From an uncultured beta proteobacterium (GTDB lineage Bacteria > Pseudomonadota > Gammaproteobacteria > Burkholderiales > Burkholderiaceae_C), in the NCBI GenBank assembly GCA_903938815.1, contig CAJAES010000020.1:1-32778 (forward strand): a stretch of DNA of 32,778 bases. Direction: 5' to 3'. Positions 31,656 to 32,778 of the stretch are shown here, piece after piece. A model generated the notes under the pieces. The model made no database searches. It saw nothing but the letters and a program-made list of their open reading frames with translations, and had not been told where the DNA came from. Every line of letters starts with the position of its first letter. Positions within the stretch are counted from its first letter, which is position 1. A program made the translations under genes and the position numbers.

Positions 31656-32778
31656 CTGCACCGCAACGATTTCGGCGTCTCGCCGCCGCCACCGCCTGTC
31701 TCGGCGCACTGGCGGCCGCCCCGGGGGTCATGCCCCTGGCCTCGGCCCAGGGCCGGGAGGCCGCCCCGCGGACCCTGGCCACGCCGGGCGACTACATCAT
31801 CGCCGTGGTCAACCAGGAACTGGTCACGGCCGTCGAGCTCGACCGGCGACAGGCCGCGTTGCGGCAGGCCGCCCAGCGTGCCGGCCAGCAGGTGCCTCGT
31901 GCGGACGAACTGCGCAAGCAGGCGCTGGACAGCCTGGTCGAGGAGCGCGTCATCATCACCCATGCGCGCGACCAGGGCTGGCGCATCGACGAGGCCGAGA
32001 TCGACCGCGCCGTGCAGAGCGTTGCCGCGCAGAACCAGCTCACGCAGGCCCAGCTGCGCCAGCGGCTCGCCGCCGACGGCATGGACCTCGGCCGGTTCCG
32101 TGCCTCCCTGAAGGACCAGATCGCGGTGGAGCGCACGCGCGAGCGCGAAGTCATCGCCCGCATCGTGGTCAGCGACGAAGACATCGACCGTGCACTCGAG
32201 GCCGAGGTCGCCCAGGCGCGCGCCTCCGCCGACCTCAACGTCGCGCAGATCCTGATTCGTGTGCCCGACGAAGCCCCGGAAGCCGTCGTCGCGGAACGCC
32301 GCGCCCGCGCCGAGCAGGCGCTGGCACGCGTGAAGGGCGGCGAGGCCTTCGACGTGGTGGCGCGCGAGATCTCCGAGGACGCCAGCCGTGAACGCGGCGG
32401 CGAACTCGGCCTGCGCCCGGCCGACCGCCTGCCCGACCTCTTCGTGGACAGCGTGCGCAACCTCGATGCGGGCCAGGTGGCGCCTGCCCTGGCGCGCAGC
32501 GGCGCGGGCTTCCATGTTCTGAAACTCGTGGCCCGCAGTGGCGCCGCGGATGTCGGCGCCGTCACCGAGACGCGTGCCCGCCACATCCTGCTGCGCACCT
32601 CCGAGCAGGCCACGCCTGAGCAGGCGGCGCGCCGCCTGCAGCAGGTCAAGCGCGCCATCGAGACCGGCGAGCGCCGATTCGAGGATCTGGCCCGCGAAGT
32701 CTCCGAGGACGGTTCCGCCGCAGCCGGCGGTGACCTGGGCTGGTTCGGCCCGGGCGTCATGGTGCCCGAGTTCGAGGA
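31652..32778 (+). CDS. surA: Periplasmic chaperone/peptidyl-prolyl isomerase SurA (3'-truncated)
   Basis: This periplasmic chaperone for outer-membrane proteins is cut by the window edge after 375 codons. A signal peptide (to about residue 33, ending ASA) is followed by the SurA N-terminal domain (DYIIAVVNQELVTAVELDRR, about 45-190), the first parvulin domain (from about LNVAQILIRVPDEAP, near 204) and the start of the second (ARHILLRTSEQATPEQ, near 310). The second parvulin domain carries the usual GGDLGWFGPG. The frame is open throughout. The ATG at 31652 overlaps the lptD stop, so lptD and surA are translationally coupled, the standard order for outer-membrane assembly genes. Confidence 0.95.
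   Translation, partial: MTAPQRFRRLAAATACLGALAAAPGVMPLASAQGREAAPRTLATPGDYIIAVVNQELVTAVELDRRQAALRQAAQRAGQQVPRADELRKQALDSLVEERVIITHARDQGWRIDEAEIDRAVQSVAAQNQLTQAQLRQRLAADGMDLGRFRASLKDQIAVERTREREVIARIVVSDEDIDRALEAEVAQARASADLNVAQILIRVPDEAPEAVVAERRARAEQALARVKGGEAFDVVAREISEDASRERGGELGLRPADRLPDLFVDSVRNLDAGQVAPALARSGAGFHVLKLVARSGAADVGAVTETRARHILLRTSEQATPEQAARRLQQVKRAIETGERRFEDLAREVSEDGSAAAGGDLGWFGPGVMVPEFE

Noticed and set aside
29352..31709. A 785-codon open frame on the minus strand
   Set aside because: It lies opposite lptD, has low-complexity composition and no recognisable domain, while lptD on the plus strand is a clear full-length family member.
1..32778. tRNA, rRNA, CRISPR arrays, complete transposons or prophage genes
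   Set aside because: No such structures, repeat-spacer patterns, transposase motifs or phage proteins were seen on reading both strands.

Overview
This is a high-GC bacterial window with tightly packed genes on both strands. The gene set points to a betaproteobacterium of the order Burkholderiales, probably near Comamonadaceae, Rubrivivax or Leptothrix. Supporting signs are the cysTWA sulfate importer with a classical sulfate-binding protein, an aapJQMP-type amino-acid importer, a DUF4148 protein, and amgK divergent from lptD-surA. The genus is inferred from gene content and is not proven. I saw no rRNA, tRNA, CRISPR array, complete insertion sequence or prophage.

Layout. (1) 1-325 is non-coding and holds a structured, REP-like element. 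(2) 326-11077 is a sulfur-centred block. It has sbp-cysT-cysW-cysA for sulfate/thiosulfate import on the minus strand, a divergent three-domain rhodanese-like protein (4111-5433, plus), and a minus-strand run of an Old Yellow Enzyme reductase followed by a molybdenum/iron-sulfur/membrane-anchor complex (9951-5430). That complex best fits a cytoplasmic-facing SoeABC sulfite:quinone oxidoreductase. (3) 11096-16742 is plus strand: a small VOC protein, a strong sigma-54 promoter candidate with an NtrC-like box, the general amino-acid ABC importer aapJ-aapQ-aapM-aapP, and a TPR protein. (4) 16743-21382 holds a dienoyl-CoA isomerase-like protein, a monoacylglycerol-lipase-like hydrolase, a DUF4148 protein, a LysR regulator and an M20 metallopeptidase. 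(5) 21405-24664 holds a membrane diguanylate cyclase with sensor domains, about 820 bp without a confident gene but with a perfect 22-bp palindrome, and a secreted fasciclin-domain protein. (6) 24690-28276 (minus) has an MsbA-like ABC exporter and a FadD-type acyl-CoA ligase. (7) 28290 to the end has amgK (minus) and the divergent outer-membrane assembly pair lptD-surA, with surA cut by the window edge.

How the genes fit together. Sulfate enters through Sbp-CysTWA. The Soe-like complex would oxidise sulfite in the cytoplasm and pass electrons to quinone, and the rhodanese may handle sulfane sulfur nearby. The aap operon looks nitrogen-regulated. Lipase, dienoyl-CoA isomerase and FadD suggest lipid and fatty-acid use, but they are not one operon. 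AmgK (muramic-acid recycling), LptD and SurA belong to envelope biogenesis.

No clearly new multi-gene system stands out. The best leads are regulatory and architectural: the sigma-54/NtrC signals before aapJ, the 22-bp palindrome before the fasciclin gene, a terminator inside the 3' end of fadD, two divergent gene pairs separated by exactly 18 bp, the Soe cluster led by an Old Yellow Enzyme gene, and amgK without an adjacent murU.
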